NCBI RefSeq assembly: GCF_963576675.1
Contig: NC_088913.1
Span: forward strand, 82,707,001 to 82,771,000
From: Euphorbia lathyris
Lineage: Eukaryota > Streptophyta > Magnoliopsida > Malpighiales > Euphorbiaceae
Direction of reading: 5' to 3'
Length of the DNA: 64,000 nt
Below the pieces are notes generated by a model that saw only the letters and a program-made list of their open reading frames with translations, was not told the DNA's origin and searched no databases. The position numbers were made by a program, and so were the translations under genes. Shown piece after piece: positions 11,263 to 21,035 of this stretch (position 1 is the stretch's first letter; each line of letters opens with the position of its first letter).

Positions 11263-11495
11263 ATTTTGACAGTGATGTGTGTGTTTCGAAAACGTTTTTT
11301 TGCTAACGCAACACATGCAATGTAAAACATATAAAAGTAAAAGACACGTAAAGAGTAGGAGGGAGCATACCTGACCTTTGCGCTGCGCGCTCCGGCGTTG
11401 TTCTCTGATTTCTTCAGACTCTGCTTTGGGTTGCACCATGCTGCCTCTGAATCGGCTGCTGGCGAATGTTTTTCTCTCGGAATCTAGCGTACGTT

Positions 11496-12030
11496 GACTA
11501 TGGGTAAGAATGGCTCGAAAGCAACCTCGGTCGTGGACCGTAGGTAAGATGGCTAAAAAGCTACCTCGGTCGTGAACCGTAGGTAAGATGGCTAAAAAGC
11601 TACCTCGGTCGTGAACTGTAGGTAAGATGGCTAAAAAGCTACCTCGGTCGTGAACCGTAGGTAAGATGGCTAAAAAGCTACCTCGGTCGTGAACCGTAGG
11701 TAAGATGGCTAAAAAGCTACCTCGGTCGTGAACCGTAGGTAAGATGGCTAAAAAGCTACATCGGTCGTGAACCGTAGGTAAGATGGCTAAAAAGCTACCT
11801 CGGTCGTGAACCGTAGGTAAGATGGCTAAAAAGCTACCTCGGTCGTGAACCGTAGGTAAGATGGCTAAAAAGCTACATCGGTCGTGAACCGTAGGTAAGA
11901 TGGCTAAAAAGCTAACTCGGTCGTGAACCGTAGGTAAGATGGCTAAAAAGCTACCTCGGTCGTGAACCGTAGGTAAGATGGCTAAAAAGCTACCTCGGTC
12001 GTGAACCGTAGGTAAGATGGCTAAAGAGCA
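11496..12030. repeat. 39-bp tandem repeat, about 13-14 copies, 3' region of element A
   Basis: Units contain TAAGATGGCTAAAAAGCTAC followed by CTCGGTCGTGAACCGTAGG; repeat starts are 39 bases apart (for example 11544 and 11583). Copies are nearly identical, differing by CTACCT/CTACAT and AACCG/AACTG changes. It lies between the 3' LTR and the antisense PMD gene. Satellite-like arrays in the 3' untranslated region are known for Tat/Ogre elements. Confidence 0.9.
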
Positions 12031-12372
12031 GAAAAGTTCTTTCTAACGATTCTGGATTCTTTTAAAACACCATTGTCTGGAGCTAGTGTCTCGGAGGTTT
12101 AATGGGAACGTGTTTTGGTCTGGAATGATATAGACTAACGATTGTTTTTCTGTTGACTGTCGTCTGTACTTTGACTGGTGTCACTGTTCTGTAAAAATTG
12201 GCTGTTGTCTGGAGTTCATATCTTGACAGTATTGGTTGCTGTCTGGGAGAAATGCAGGCTGAAACGGACTGCAAATCGGAGGTCTGTGCACCTGGTAATT
12301 AATTATTTACTTTTTACCTTTATGTCAAATCGTACTTTTTTCACTATTTACGGGAATGCCATTCCCTTTTCC

Positions 12373-12380
12373 TATATAAG
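12373..12380 (+). promoter_or_regulatory. TATA box of the antisense PMD gene in element A
   Basis: TATATAAG in the context CCTATATAAGGTGGTGGGG, about 80 bases before the ATG at 12460. Element B conserves the same core and context (47859-47866, minus strand), although most intron sequence around the gene has diverged. The following CT-rich stretch would be the 5' leader. Confidence 0.65.
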
Positions 12381-12459
12381 GTGGTGGGGTTTCATTTCAC
12401 CCCCACACCTTCTCTTTCTTCTTTCTCTCTCTAGACTTTGATTTTGGATTATTCTCGGG

Positions 12460-15400
12460 ATGGATTTAGATGAATGGGATGGCACTAGAGGCATGGACGA
12501 GGTTTACGTAAACCTGGATAGAGTGGATACCTTTCACGACCCTACGACACATTTGAGCAGGACACACTGCAACGAGGTAAGTAATTTCTCATTTTTATTC
12601 GATTCGAACTCTAGGCTTTAGCATTCCTATACGAACATGATTCACATGCTAACCCTTAGACTGCCTTAGAGGACTTTAGCTAGAAAACGTGAATTCCTTT
12701 ATTTACAAGTAACACCTGTTTATTTTTGTAAGAATGCGCGCTATATGCATGTGAATAGTGACACTACGAATTTATGCATGCTAACAGTAAAAACGACGTG
12801 TATAGTGAAGACGTGAATAGTGCACGTGAATAGTAAAACGTGAATAGTAAAAACGTGAATAGCAAAAACTTAGCTAATGCACGTGAATAGTAAAAACGTG
12901 AATAGTGAAAACGTGAATAGTAAAAACTTAGCTAATGCACGTGAATAGTAAAAACTTGAATAGTGAAAACGTGAATAGTAAAAACTTAACTAATGCACGT
13001 GAATAGTAAAGCCTAATCTATGCTCCTCGTCACCGCAGACGAGGGTGGATTAAAGAATTGACTAAACCTTACGTGAATGACCCTACAGGAGAGATTTTTA
13101 TAGAAAATTGGTCCTAACTGACCGGATGTATCTAGGTTAGAAAATGAAAGAATACCTAGTCTTAACGCGTTCTTATCAATTGCATGCTTTAGGAGCTGTA
13201 TTTAAATTTTCTTATCTTGTTCCTTTTTAGTTCATTGAGATTTCGGGGACCACCGCCGAGGTTCATTCGTGGTATGATAGGCTAGGCGCCGCGGCGAGAG
13301 CCCGCGTGCGTGAGTTGGGCTTCGAGCCCTTTATTGCTGCGCTGCCCCGCACCAACGGGGTATGCGATCCTTTTGGCCTACGGGCCTTGTGTGAGCGGTG
13401 GGTTGATTCGACCCACACCTTCCACCTTTCCTTTGGGGAGATGACTATCTCGCCTCGAGATTTTTCGCTATTGACCGGATTGCGAGGGAGCAACACTCCC
13501 GTCCCTTTCCATTTTGGTATGATGCGACCGCGGGTCGACCCTGCTAGGCTTGCTGCCTTGATTGGACCGGGAGTTCGTCTATGCGCCAAGTCTACTCCGG
13601 CGAAGTTTGTTTCCACCGCGAGCCTCTTGAGTAGACGAGATTTTTGCGAGACGGACGATACCGACTTGGCGGTTCGTAGCTTCTTGGTATATGCTCTGAG
13701 TGAGATGATTTTCCGCACGAAGGGCGGGAAGGTACATGCGGGCCTCATTCAGGCGCTCAGCGATTTGGATGCAGCGGTTTCCTACGATTGGGCGGGGGCA
13801 GGCTTAGCCTTTCTTTACAAGTTTTTGGATCTGACTTGCCGGAAGCGCAAGGACTTCGGTGGTTATACCTTTGCTCTGCTGGTACGTGACGCCTTCTTGA
13901 CTTATCCGTCTTATCTTCTTCACATTTTTCACACTCCTAGTCCTCGTTTTTACCGCAGGTGTGGGCGTATGAGAGACACATCCTTCCCAGCCGGTCTCGA
14001 TCTCGACCGAGAGTACTGAGGCCGCCTTTCATGACTCAGTGGAGGGATTTTGACTTGAGCGCCGAGAGGAGTCGGACAGTGTCACGGCTTCTGGATCGGA
14101 TCGACTCGCTGACCCTCACACAGGTAGATTTTGCCTAATCATGCTTAGTTTTTTTGTTTGAGTCTTTCTGACTTTCTCTTTGTGCATTTTTTAGATTAAG
14201 TTCCGATGGGACGACCTCAACTTCGGCCCTGGTTATACATATGTATCGATGATCCAGGAGCAGTAGTGTGTGCTCACCGGCCCCTGCGTGCGGGCATGGT
14301 ATTTAGGGGATCGAGGCATCACCGGATTTAGGGATGCTCACTAGACGCCAGGCGAGATCCCCGTCTCTATGTTCGCGGTGCAGACCCTGCCACTATCGGT
14401 CATTCGTCGGGACCTGACCCGTCGGTATGTTGGTAGAGCGGTGTGGATTCACGCCAAGGGCCGTGAGCCTTACTTGTCTACTTTGCTGAGCGCGAGGGAT
14501 GCCCCGGCGGCGGCGATGGAGGTGGATCCGGTGGCGGATGTATTTTCGAGGGAGGCTGTCGCGGCAGTCTTTGGTCAGGAGGAGGTCCCGGTAAGTGATT
14601 CCATTCCTTTTTTATTTTACCCCTTTTATTCATGTGATGTTCAGAGGTTTTATGGTGTGTTTTGTTTGCAGGAGGGATCCTAGAGGAGTGCCCACTTATC
14701 TGATTTCTTCGACGGCACTCGGGCTCAGACGCCAGTGTACGAGCAGCCCTACTATGTTGGCGAGTCCTCCAGCGCTACCCGACCGGAGAGGTATTCCCTA
14801 GGCGTGCCTATACCAGACTATGGGAGAGATTATGCTACGATCTGCTATGACGAGTCCGGGGCACCTTACGTGGGATTTGAGGCGGCCCCTCCTATCTTCT
14901 CCTCGAGGGTCCCGTTTGATCCCTCGGACGCTTCTCTGACCACGAGAGAGACTTGTACGGATTATATGGGGCTGTCCGGTTATCTCCGAGACCGCCTCAG
15001 CTTGCGCTTCACCGATCACCTGGTATGTATCATTACTGTACTTTAGTGTAGTGAAATGTATGCATGTATGTATGATTTATGTTTTTGCCTATGCTGCCTT
15101 TTATCTGTTCTTTTTTTTTCTTTTTCTGTAGAGTGATCTGCATGCCCACGAGCGGAGACAGAGCGAGCTAGTGCGGGAAGCTGATGCCCGAGTTGGTCAT
15201 GTGTATCAAGAGAGGAACGACCACTGGTCGGGGATGATACGACGGGAGACTGAGGGTCGCCTTGCCGTCGAGGAGAGGGCGCGTGATGAGTCGATCAGAC
15301 GCCTTGCTGCAGAGGAGAGAGCACGAGCTGCTGATGAGAGAGCACGAGTTTCTGATGAGAGAGCGCGAGTTTCTGATGAGAGAGCGCGTGCTGCCGAGGA

Positions 15401-15470
15401 GGCACTATCTGCGGAGCGGGCATCACACCTGAGAGATTTTGAGAACTATTGGGACTTTCCTCCGTATTAG
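12460..15470 (+). pseudogene. Antisense plant mobile domain (PMD) gene of element A, six exons, three in-frame TAG codons
   Basis: Exons 12460-12576, 13231-13881, 13959-14123, 14195-14590, 14672-15022 and 15132-15470 join in one frame (673 codons with stop). Every intron is GT-AG and phase 0. Exon 2 holds the PMD signature: LRALCERWVDSTHTFHLSF, GEMTISPRDFSLLTGL and a KDFGGYTFALL end. Exons 3-5 continue the domain (WAYERHILP, CTDYMGLSGYLRDR), and exon 6 is a coiled coil of EERAR/DERAR repeats ending FENYWDFPPY. PMD proteins include MAIN/MAIL host factors, which act in gene expression and transposon silencing, and many transposon-borne relatives. TAG codons at 14264-14266, 14342-14344 and 14681-14683 replace sense codons of the element B copy, so this copy should not make full-length protein. 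It runs convergent to pol. Confidence 0.88.
12784..13015. repeat. Short direct repeats in PMD intron 1 (element A)
   Basis: About a dozen copies of ACGTGAATAGTAAAA and variants (AGTGAAA, GCACGTGAATAG, CTTAGCTAATGC) within the 654-base first intron. Fewer, diverged copies (CTATTCACGTTTTTACTATT) are in the matching intron of B near 47390-47500. Confidence 0.75.
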
Positions 15471-15784
15471 GCTCGTTATGTATTGCTTTGTAGCTTTTAT
15501 TATTGCTTTGTAGCTTTCATTGTTGCTTTGTAGCTTTTATTAGGGTTTCTCCGATGTATTGCTGATGTATAAGGAGTGGGGTGGATAGTAGGTAGGCTTT
15601 TTGTGAAAAGTAGGACAAGAAATGTATAACCCGTGATTCATATTACCATGCATTCGGTAGATTATAATGATTCCAATCATTCTCGTCAAATATATTCATG
15701 CCTCTATTTATTTACAAACAACAGAAATACTTAGTCTCTTATACGTTGTTTTTGTAATTGCTCAAGTCATAACTATTGTTACCA

Positions 15785-15933
15785 GGACCCGCCTTTCGGT
15801 TTTCGGATCCCGGCGATTTTTCTCCTCCCCTTTTACTATCCCGGAATTTTTAAATGAGTGCCCTTTCGGGTTTTCACCCATTGGGATTTCCCTCATTGTT
15901 GCATAGGTCGCCCTTTGCGGGTTTTCAACCTAT
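15785..15933 (-). repeat. Three compound hairpins between pol and the PMD gene (element A)
   Basis: Read on the minus strand the hairpins are 15903-15933, 15853-15882 and 15785-15809. Each has an outer stem that differs (ATAGGT/ACCTAT, AATGGGT/ACTCATT, GGATC/GGTCC), then TGAAAA or GAAAA on the 5' side, an inner CC(C)/GG(G) stem and an A-rich loop. Element B has the same three in the same order. They lie just after the pol stop codon and about 310 bases beyond the convergent PMD stop. Confidence 0.7.
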
Positions 15934-15965
15934 CGGGAATTTTTCTTTATTTTTCTTTTTTTTTT

Positions 15966-18900
15966 TTACGAAAAGTATTTCTTAAGCCTATCCAGGTTGG
16001 TAGGTTCGGAGAATTCCATGCCGTCCATTGTGGTTAACTTCACCGCTCCTTTGCTTAGTATCTTCTTTACGACAAATGGTCCTTCACAGTTAGGCCTGAA
16101 CTTCCCCCTCGGGTCGGTGTGCGTCACACGGATCTGTTTCAGCACCAAATCTCCTTCTTTGATAGGGCTGGTCTTGACTTTTTTATTGAAAGCCCGAGCC
16201 ATCCTTCTTTGATATAATTGTACATGGTAAAGGGCTTCCATCCTTTTCTCATCAACTAAAGCCAACTGCTCATATCGCCTCTTCACCCATTCCGTTTCGG
16301 GAATTTCTGCTTCCACTGCGATTCTCAATGATCGCTTTTCGATCTCAATCGGCAGGACTGCTTCTGTTCCGTATACCAAGGAGAATGGCGTTGCCCCAGT
16401 CGAGGTTCTGATTGTCGTGCAATAAGCCCACAACGCGAGTGGGAGGTGCTCATGCCAGTTCCGATGTGATTCCACCGTCTTTACGAGAATCCTTTTAAGG
16501 TTCTTATTAGCTGCTTCTACTGCCCTATTAGTCTGTGGACGGTACGGAGAAGACCTGTGATGTTCAATGCCATATTCTCGGAAAAGATTCCTTACTTCCC
16601 CCTGAAACTGGACTTCGTTATCCGTGATCATATGATGAGGCACTCCGAACCTGGTGATCAAGTGTTTTTCAATGAACTTTCTCATCTGCTTGGATCCCAG
16701 TTTGCTAAACGACTCTGCTTCTACCCATTTGGTGAAATAATCGATGGCGACTGCAATAAACTTATGTCCATTTGAAGCATTAGGCCTTACTTCGCCGATG
16801 ATGTCAATGCCCCAGGCAGCGAATGGCCAAATAGGTGCTAGCACATGTAGTTCCATGGCCGGAAGATGACTGCAATCGCCGTGGATTTGACAATCGTGAC
16901 ATTTCTTTGCATACTCGTTACAATCTCTTTCCATGGTGAGCCAATAGAAGCCTTGTCTGATAATTTTCTTAGCTAGTACTGCTCCTCCCATATGGGCTCC
17001 ACAAATTCCCGAATGTACTGATTCCATTGCCTCGCGGGCTTCTCCCGCATCCAAGCATCTGAGTTGTAATCCATCAACGTGCCTTTTGTAAAGCAAGTCA
17101 TTGTGGATGACGAACTGACGAGCTAGCCTTCTAATCACAGCTTGATCCCTAGGTTCTGACTCTGCCGAATATGTCCCATCTTTCATGAAGTTCACGATAT
17201 CGAAATACCATGGTTTTTCATCTGTCCCTAACAGCATTACGTCCTCGTAACATGGTTTGTGAGATCTTCTCAATACCAACGGCTTCGAAGCAAGGTTCCA
17301 GGGGTTGTCCCAAACTGACACCAAAGTAGCCAAGGCATCCGCCGCCTGGTTTTGTGCTCGAGGAATATGATAGAAACGACATTCCTTGAATCTTTGTGCC
17401 AACCCTTCTAGCTGATCTAGATATGGACGTAATCTTTCTTCTCTTACCTCCCAGTTTCCTTGTGCCTGTTCAATGATCAACTTTGAGTCCCCCCAGATTT
17501 CGACATATGACGCTCCCAGTGCCGCTAATGACTCTAAGCCATAAATGCATGCTTCATATTCAGCCATATTATTGGTGAGAGGGAAGGATAACTTCTTGGC
17601 CATCGGGATCCTTTCTCCTTCCGGTGAGGTAAGTAGTACTCCTACTCCGGCTCCATTCGAATTAACTGCTCCGTCGAAGAACATTTTCCACGGTATAACT
17701 TCGATTGCGTTCAAGTGCTCATCAGGGAAATCATAACTTATCTCTTCTTCCTCTGCATTCAGGGGCTGGTTGGCCAGAAATTCTGCCACGGCCCTCCCTT
17801 TGATAACCTTCTTCGTCACATATTCTATGTCAAACTCGGACAAAAGTAACAACCATCTGGCTAACTTCCCCGTCAAGGATGGAGTTCGGTATAGATACTT
17901 CACGGGGTCCATCCGAGAAATAATGATCATTTTATACGATTGGAAATAGTGTCGCAGTTTCTTTGTCAACCATACTACTGCCACACATGTCTTTTCGATC
18001 ATGTTGTACTTGAGCTCGTACTCCAGGAACTTCTTACTCAAATAATACACCGCGTGCTCCACACCGGTGTCTCCCTCTTGAGCCAACATTGCCCCAATAG
18101 ATCGCTCCTCAATCGCTACATAGAGGAGAAGCGGCTTTCCTAGTTTAGGCGGTCTCAGCACTGGCGGATTAGACAAATAGCTCCGGACGCTCTCCAAAGC
18201 TTGCTGACACTTATCATTCCAAACAGCGGGTTGGTCTTTCCTTAGCAACTTAAAGATTGGCTCGCAGATTGCGGTGAGTCTTGCTATGAACCGACTGATA
18301 TACTGAACCTGCCCCAGAAACCCTCTCACTTCCTTCTCATTTCTCGGCGCCGGCATCTCCTGTATGGCCTTCACTTTATCAGGATCCACCTCGATTCCCT
18401 TATTTCCGATTACATAGCCTAAGATTTTCCCCGACGAAACGCCGAAAAAGCACTTCTTCGGGTTTAGCCTTAGCTTGAATTCTGCGATTCGGGCCAAAAA
18501 CTTCTCGAGCGCGGCAAAATGCCCTTCTCTTGTCTCTGATTTGACCATCATATCATCCACGTAGACTTCTACCTCCTTGTGTATCATATCATGGAACAGT
18601 GCTGTGGCCATTCTCTGGTAAGTTGCCCCGGCGTTTTTCAAACCAAACGGCATTACCCTGTAACAGTACGTCCCCCACTCAGTTGTGAACGAGGTTTTCG
18701 CTTTGTGCTTTTCGACCATCTGAACTTGCATGTAGCCCATGAAACCGTCCATATTCGTGTGCAATACACTTGACGCTGCGCTGTCGATCAATACGTCAAT
18801 ATGAGGTAATGCGAACTCATCCTTGGGGCATGCCTTGTTAAGATCTCTGTAATCAACGCACATTCTCACTTTGCCGTCCTTCTTTGCGATGGGCACCACA

Positions 18901-21035
18901 TTTGCGACCCAAGGGGGATAGTCGATTACTTCGATGAATCCTGCTTCTAACTGTTTCTTCACCTCCTCTCTGATCTTATTTGCCCATTCTGGTCTCATAC
19001 GTCGGAGCTTCTGCTTTACGGGCTTCGCTTCGGGGTAAGTTGGAATGCGGTGGGTTACGATTGATTGATCAATTCCAGGCATGTCTTCGTATGTCCAAGC
19101 GAATACAATTTCGTATTTTTTAATTATTCTCTCAAATTCTTTTCTCTCTTCAATAGTTAATGCTTGAGCAATTTGTATAAGTTTAGGATTTTCATCCGTA
19201 CCAAGATTGAAAGTTGACATTTCTATCGTATTGATTTCAAATTTAGGCATGTTATATGAATGAGAATGCATGGAATGATCATGATCAACATCAAGCAAGT
19301 AAGCAAAATCAGAATTCATTTCATTGATAGCATGGGTGATTACATCATCTGATTCAAACAAAGCAGTAATATAATTTTCATCATCAGGGTTCTCGGGCTC
19401 CTCATGAACCTTGGAGGTACTAGGCTCATCCACCGCTCCCGCAGTCCCTTCGATGGTGATGACCTGCTCCTTGGCATTTAAATCCAGCATCATGATCTCC
19501 TCGACAAAGCAGCTCGCCTTTCCTTTGCCCCAGTCGGCAACATCATTGAAGATTTTGAACCCTGGCAGAATCTTCCCTTCCATGCTAGTCCATGCCTCGG
19601 GGGTTCCTGAATATGCCTTCCCATGCCCCTCGCTCACAAAATACTTCCTCAAGCCTACTTTTCCTTCAGCACTCGCATTGGACGGACTCCCCTGCTCATA
19701 TCCCAAACCTCTCCGGGTTTTCTGACTCTTAAAATCCGGAAATTCTGGCAACCCCTGATGGTGTGCTCCTAAACCCATTCCCGGGATGAAACCTCCCTTC
19801 ATCATTTTCACCACATCGGTGGTCATGCTCGACTCGTAAATCCCGGAGACTTGGAATCCGGAGAAAAGTTGAGGCTCAATTCCCAGTGCTGCCACCGAAC
19901 TCAATTTCTCAGCTCTAATTGTTACTATCTCCTCCCCGAAGGGGAACTTAATCATTTGGTGGAGCGTGGAGGGCACACCTCCTAACTTATGGAACCAAGG
20001 GCGTCCCAACAGCACAACAAAAGTTACCGGGATATCCAACACCGTGAACTCAGTTTCTTCCTCGTGCGGCCCCACTTTCAACTTGGCCTTGAAGACTCCT
20101 TCAATGTGCCTACGGCTGTCGTCATATGCTCTAATCACTGTTTCAGAGGCCGTCAAGTCTCCTCTTTCCACTCCCAACTTCGACAAGAGTTTCAACGGAC
20201 AAACATTAATGGCCGATCCATCATCGACCATCACACAGCTAGTCTTCTTCCCGTTAATTTCCGCTCGGATATACAATGGCTTATTATGAGCCTTCCCCTC
20301 TTCTGGGAGATCCTCGTCGGTAAATGTGATCTCAGTCTTCTTTCGAGCCATAATTGCCCCTACTAGCGCTGCCGGCTCAGTATCGGTGGAAATAACCAAA
20401 TTCTGCAACTCCTTCATCAGATTCTCACGATGGTACTTAGAATGGCATAAAACTTCCCAGACCGTAGACTTAGCTTGCGTCTTCTTCAACTGCTCAAGAA
20501 CTTGGTCATCGGGCTTAGGAGCCGACCCTTCTCCAATCTCAGTCTCTACCATTGGTGCCTTTCCCTCGGCCACACGACCTGATCTCGTCATTACCGCAAT
20601 TTCCGGCTCATCATCCGATTCGTCCCAAATGTTAATAGGAACCCTTCGATTGGCATCCTCCTCGTCCGAGGAACTCTCCCAAATGTCCACGACCATTAAA
20701 TCCATGACGTGAGGAACACTCGGATTCAGGAAAAAGGGATCCGCTGATCTGTACAAAGCCCAACCTATCAACTCATCATAGTCACGGAGGGACACCCGGC
20801 TCATCCTCCTTGCGGCCAACGGAATAGCACCTCGTTGTATGCACATAAGCCGCACCTTATCGCTCATTGTCTCATTACACTGCTCATAACGGTGCCTCCA
20901 CCTTCTAGCATAATCCATAAAATGTTCCTCGGGGAATTGCCTAATCCTGTCCAGATCATCCAGGGATCCCGTCCATGGAATGTACATTTCATATCTCGCC
21001 ACAAAGGCATTTCGGAGCGGTATCCAATGACCCAT
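15966..21035 (-). CDS. Element A Pol polyprotein: end of gag, protease, G-patch-like, RT, RNase H, archaeal-type RNase H, integrase
   Basis: An open frame of 1689 codons. Residues 1-55 are the C-terminal half of the fourth gag unit. The aspartic protease motif VDDGSA is near 270-274. A glycine-rich G-patch-like block (MMKGGFIPGMGLGAHHQGLP to RRGLGYEQG) is at about 410-450. Reverse transcriptase runs ~690-880 with MPFGLKNAGATYQ and the catalytic YVDD (825-828). A first RNase H at ~960-1090 lacks the usual catalytic Asp residues. A second RNase H at ~1115-1240 has FFDGA, NMAEYEA, GDS and AADAL. Integrase has the H-H-C-C finger (about 1341-1382), GIDIIG, TDN and VEAAN, with D1472 to E1507 being 35 apart. 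The frame shows no break, but one finger-to-core motif reads TDNEVQF and QTNRAVE where B has TDNGVQF and QANGAVE. The gag part upstream is interrupted, so the natural start of the polyprotein is lost; the ATG at 21035 is only the first one after the break. Confidence 0.93.
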   Translation of the reverse strand: MGHWIPLRNAFVARYEMYIPWTGSLDDLDRIRQFPEEHFMDYARRWRHRYEQCNETMSDKVRLMCIQRGAIPLAARRMSRVSLRDYDELIGWALYRSADPFFLNPSVPHVMDLMVVDIWESSSDEEDANRRVPINIWDESDDEPEIAVMTRSGRVAEGKAPMVETEIGEGSAPKPDDQVLEQLKKTQAKSTVWEVLCHSKYHRENLMKELQNLVISTDTEPAALVGAIMARKKTEITFTDEDLPEEGKAHNKPLYIRAEINGKKTSCVMVDDGSAINVCPLKLLSKLGVERGDLTASETVIRAYDDSRRHIEGVFKAKLKVGPHEEETEFTVLDIPVTFVVLLGRPWFHKLGGVPSTLHQMIKFPFGEEIVTIRAEKLSSVAALGIEPQLFSGFQVSGIYESSMTTDVVKMMKGGFIPGMGLGAHHQGLPEFPDFKSQKTRRGLGYEQGSPSNASAEGKVGLRKYFVSEGHGKAYSGTPEAWTSMEGKILPGFKIFNDVADWGKGKASCFVEEIMMLDLNAKEQVITIEGTAGAVDEPSTSKVHEEPENPDDENYITALFESDDVITHAINEMNSDFAYLLDVDHDHSMHSHSYNMPKFEINTIEMSTFNLGTDENPKLIQIAQALTIEERKEFERIIKKYEIVFAWTYEDMPGIDQSIVTHRIPTYPEAKPVKQKLRRMRPEWANKIREEVKKQLEAGFIEVIDYPPWVANVVPIAKKDGKVRMCVDYRDLNKACPKDEFALPHIDVLIDSAASSVLHTNMDGFMGYMQVQMVEKHKAKTSFTTEWGTYCYRVMPFGLKNAGATYQRMATALFHDMIHKEVEVYVDDMMVKSETREGHFAALEKFLARIAEFKLRLNPKKCFFGVSSGKILGYVIGNKGIEVDPDKVKAIQEMPAPRNEKEVRGFLGQVQYISRFIARLTAICEPIFKLLRKDQPAVWNDKCQQALESVRSYLSNPPVLRPPKLGKPLLLYVAIEERSIGAMLAQEGDTGVEHAVYYLSKKFLEYELKYNMIEKTCVAVVWLTKKLRHYFQSYKMIIISRMDPVKYLYRTPSLTGKLARWLLLLSEFDIEYVTKKVIKGRAVAEFLANQPLNAEEEEISYDFPDEHLNAIEVIPWKMFFDGAVNSNGAGVGVLLTSPEGERIPMAKKLSFPLTNNMAEYEACIYGLESLAALGASYVEIWGDSKLIIEQAQGNWEVREERLRPYLDQLEGLAQRFKECRFYHIPRAQNQAADALATLVSVWDNPWNLASKPLVLRRSHKPCYEDVMLLGTDEKPWYFDIVNFMKDGTYSAESEPRDQAVIRRLARQFVIHNDLLYKRHVDGLQLRCLDAGEAREAMESVHSGICGAHMGGAVLAKKIIRQGFYWLTMERDCNEYAKKCHDCQIHGDCSHLPAMELHVLAPIWPFAAWGIDIIGEVRPNASNGHKFIAVAIDYFTKWVEAESFSKLGSKQMRKFIEKHLITRFGVPHHMITDNEVQFQGEVRNLFREYGIEHHRSSPYRPQTNRAVEAANKNLKRILVKTVESHRNWHEHLPLALWAYCTTIRTSTGATPFSLVYGTEAVLPIEIEKRSLRIAVEAEIPETEWVKRRYEQLALVDEKRMEALYHVQLYQRRMARAFNKKVKTSPIKEGDLVLKQIRVTHTDPRGKFRPNCEGPFVVKKILSKGAVKLTTMDGMEFSEPTNLDRLKKYFS

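Noticed and set aside
10615..11325. Long overlapping open frames on both strands in the GC-rich LTR block (also 27592-28286, 33441-34193, 49054-49619), rich in Arg, Pro and Gly
   Set aside because: They arise because GC-rich palindromes contain few stop codons; frames overlap on both strands, differ between LTR copies and match no family.
11496..12030. CRISPR-like regular array
   Set aside because: There are no variable spacers; every 39-bp unit is a full repeat, in a plant retrotransposon.
12178..12441. Open frame similar to one at 47798-48055 in element B
   Set aside because: The similarity comes from conserved promoter and leader DNA of the PMD gene, including its TATA box.
17940..20712. 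Many plus-strand frames opposite the pol of element A (and minus-strand frames opposite B pol)
   Set aside because: They are shadows of the conserved polyprotein; no independent start, codon bias or family match.
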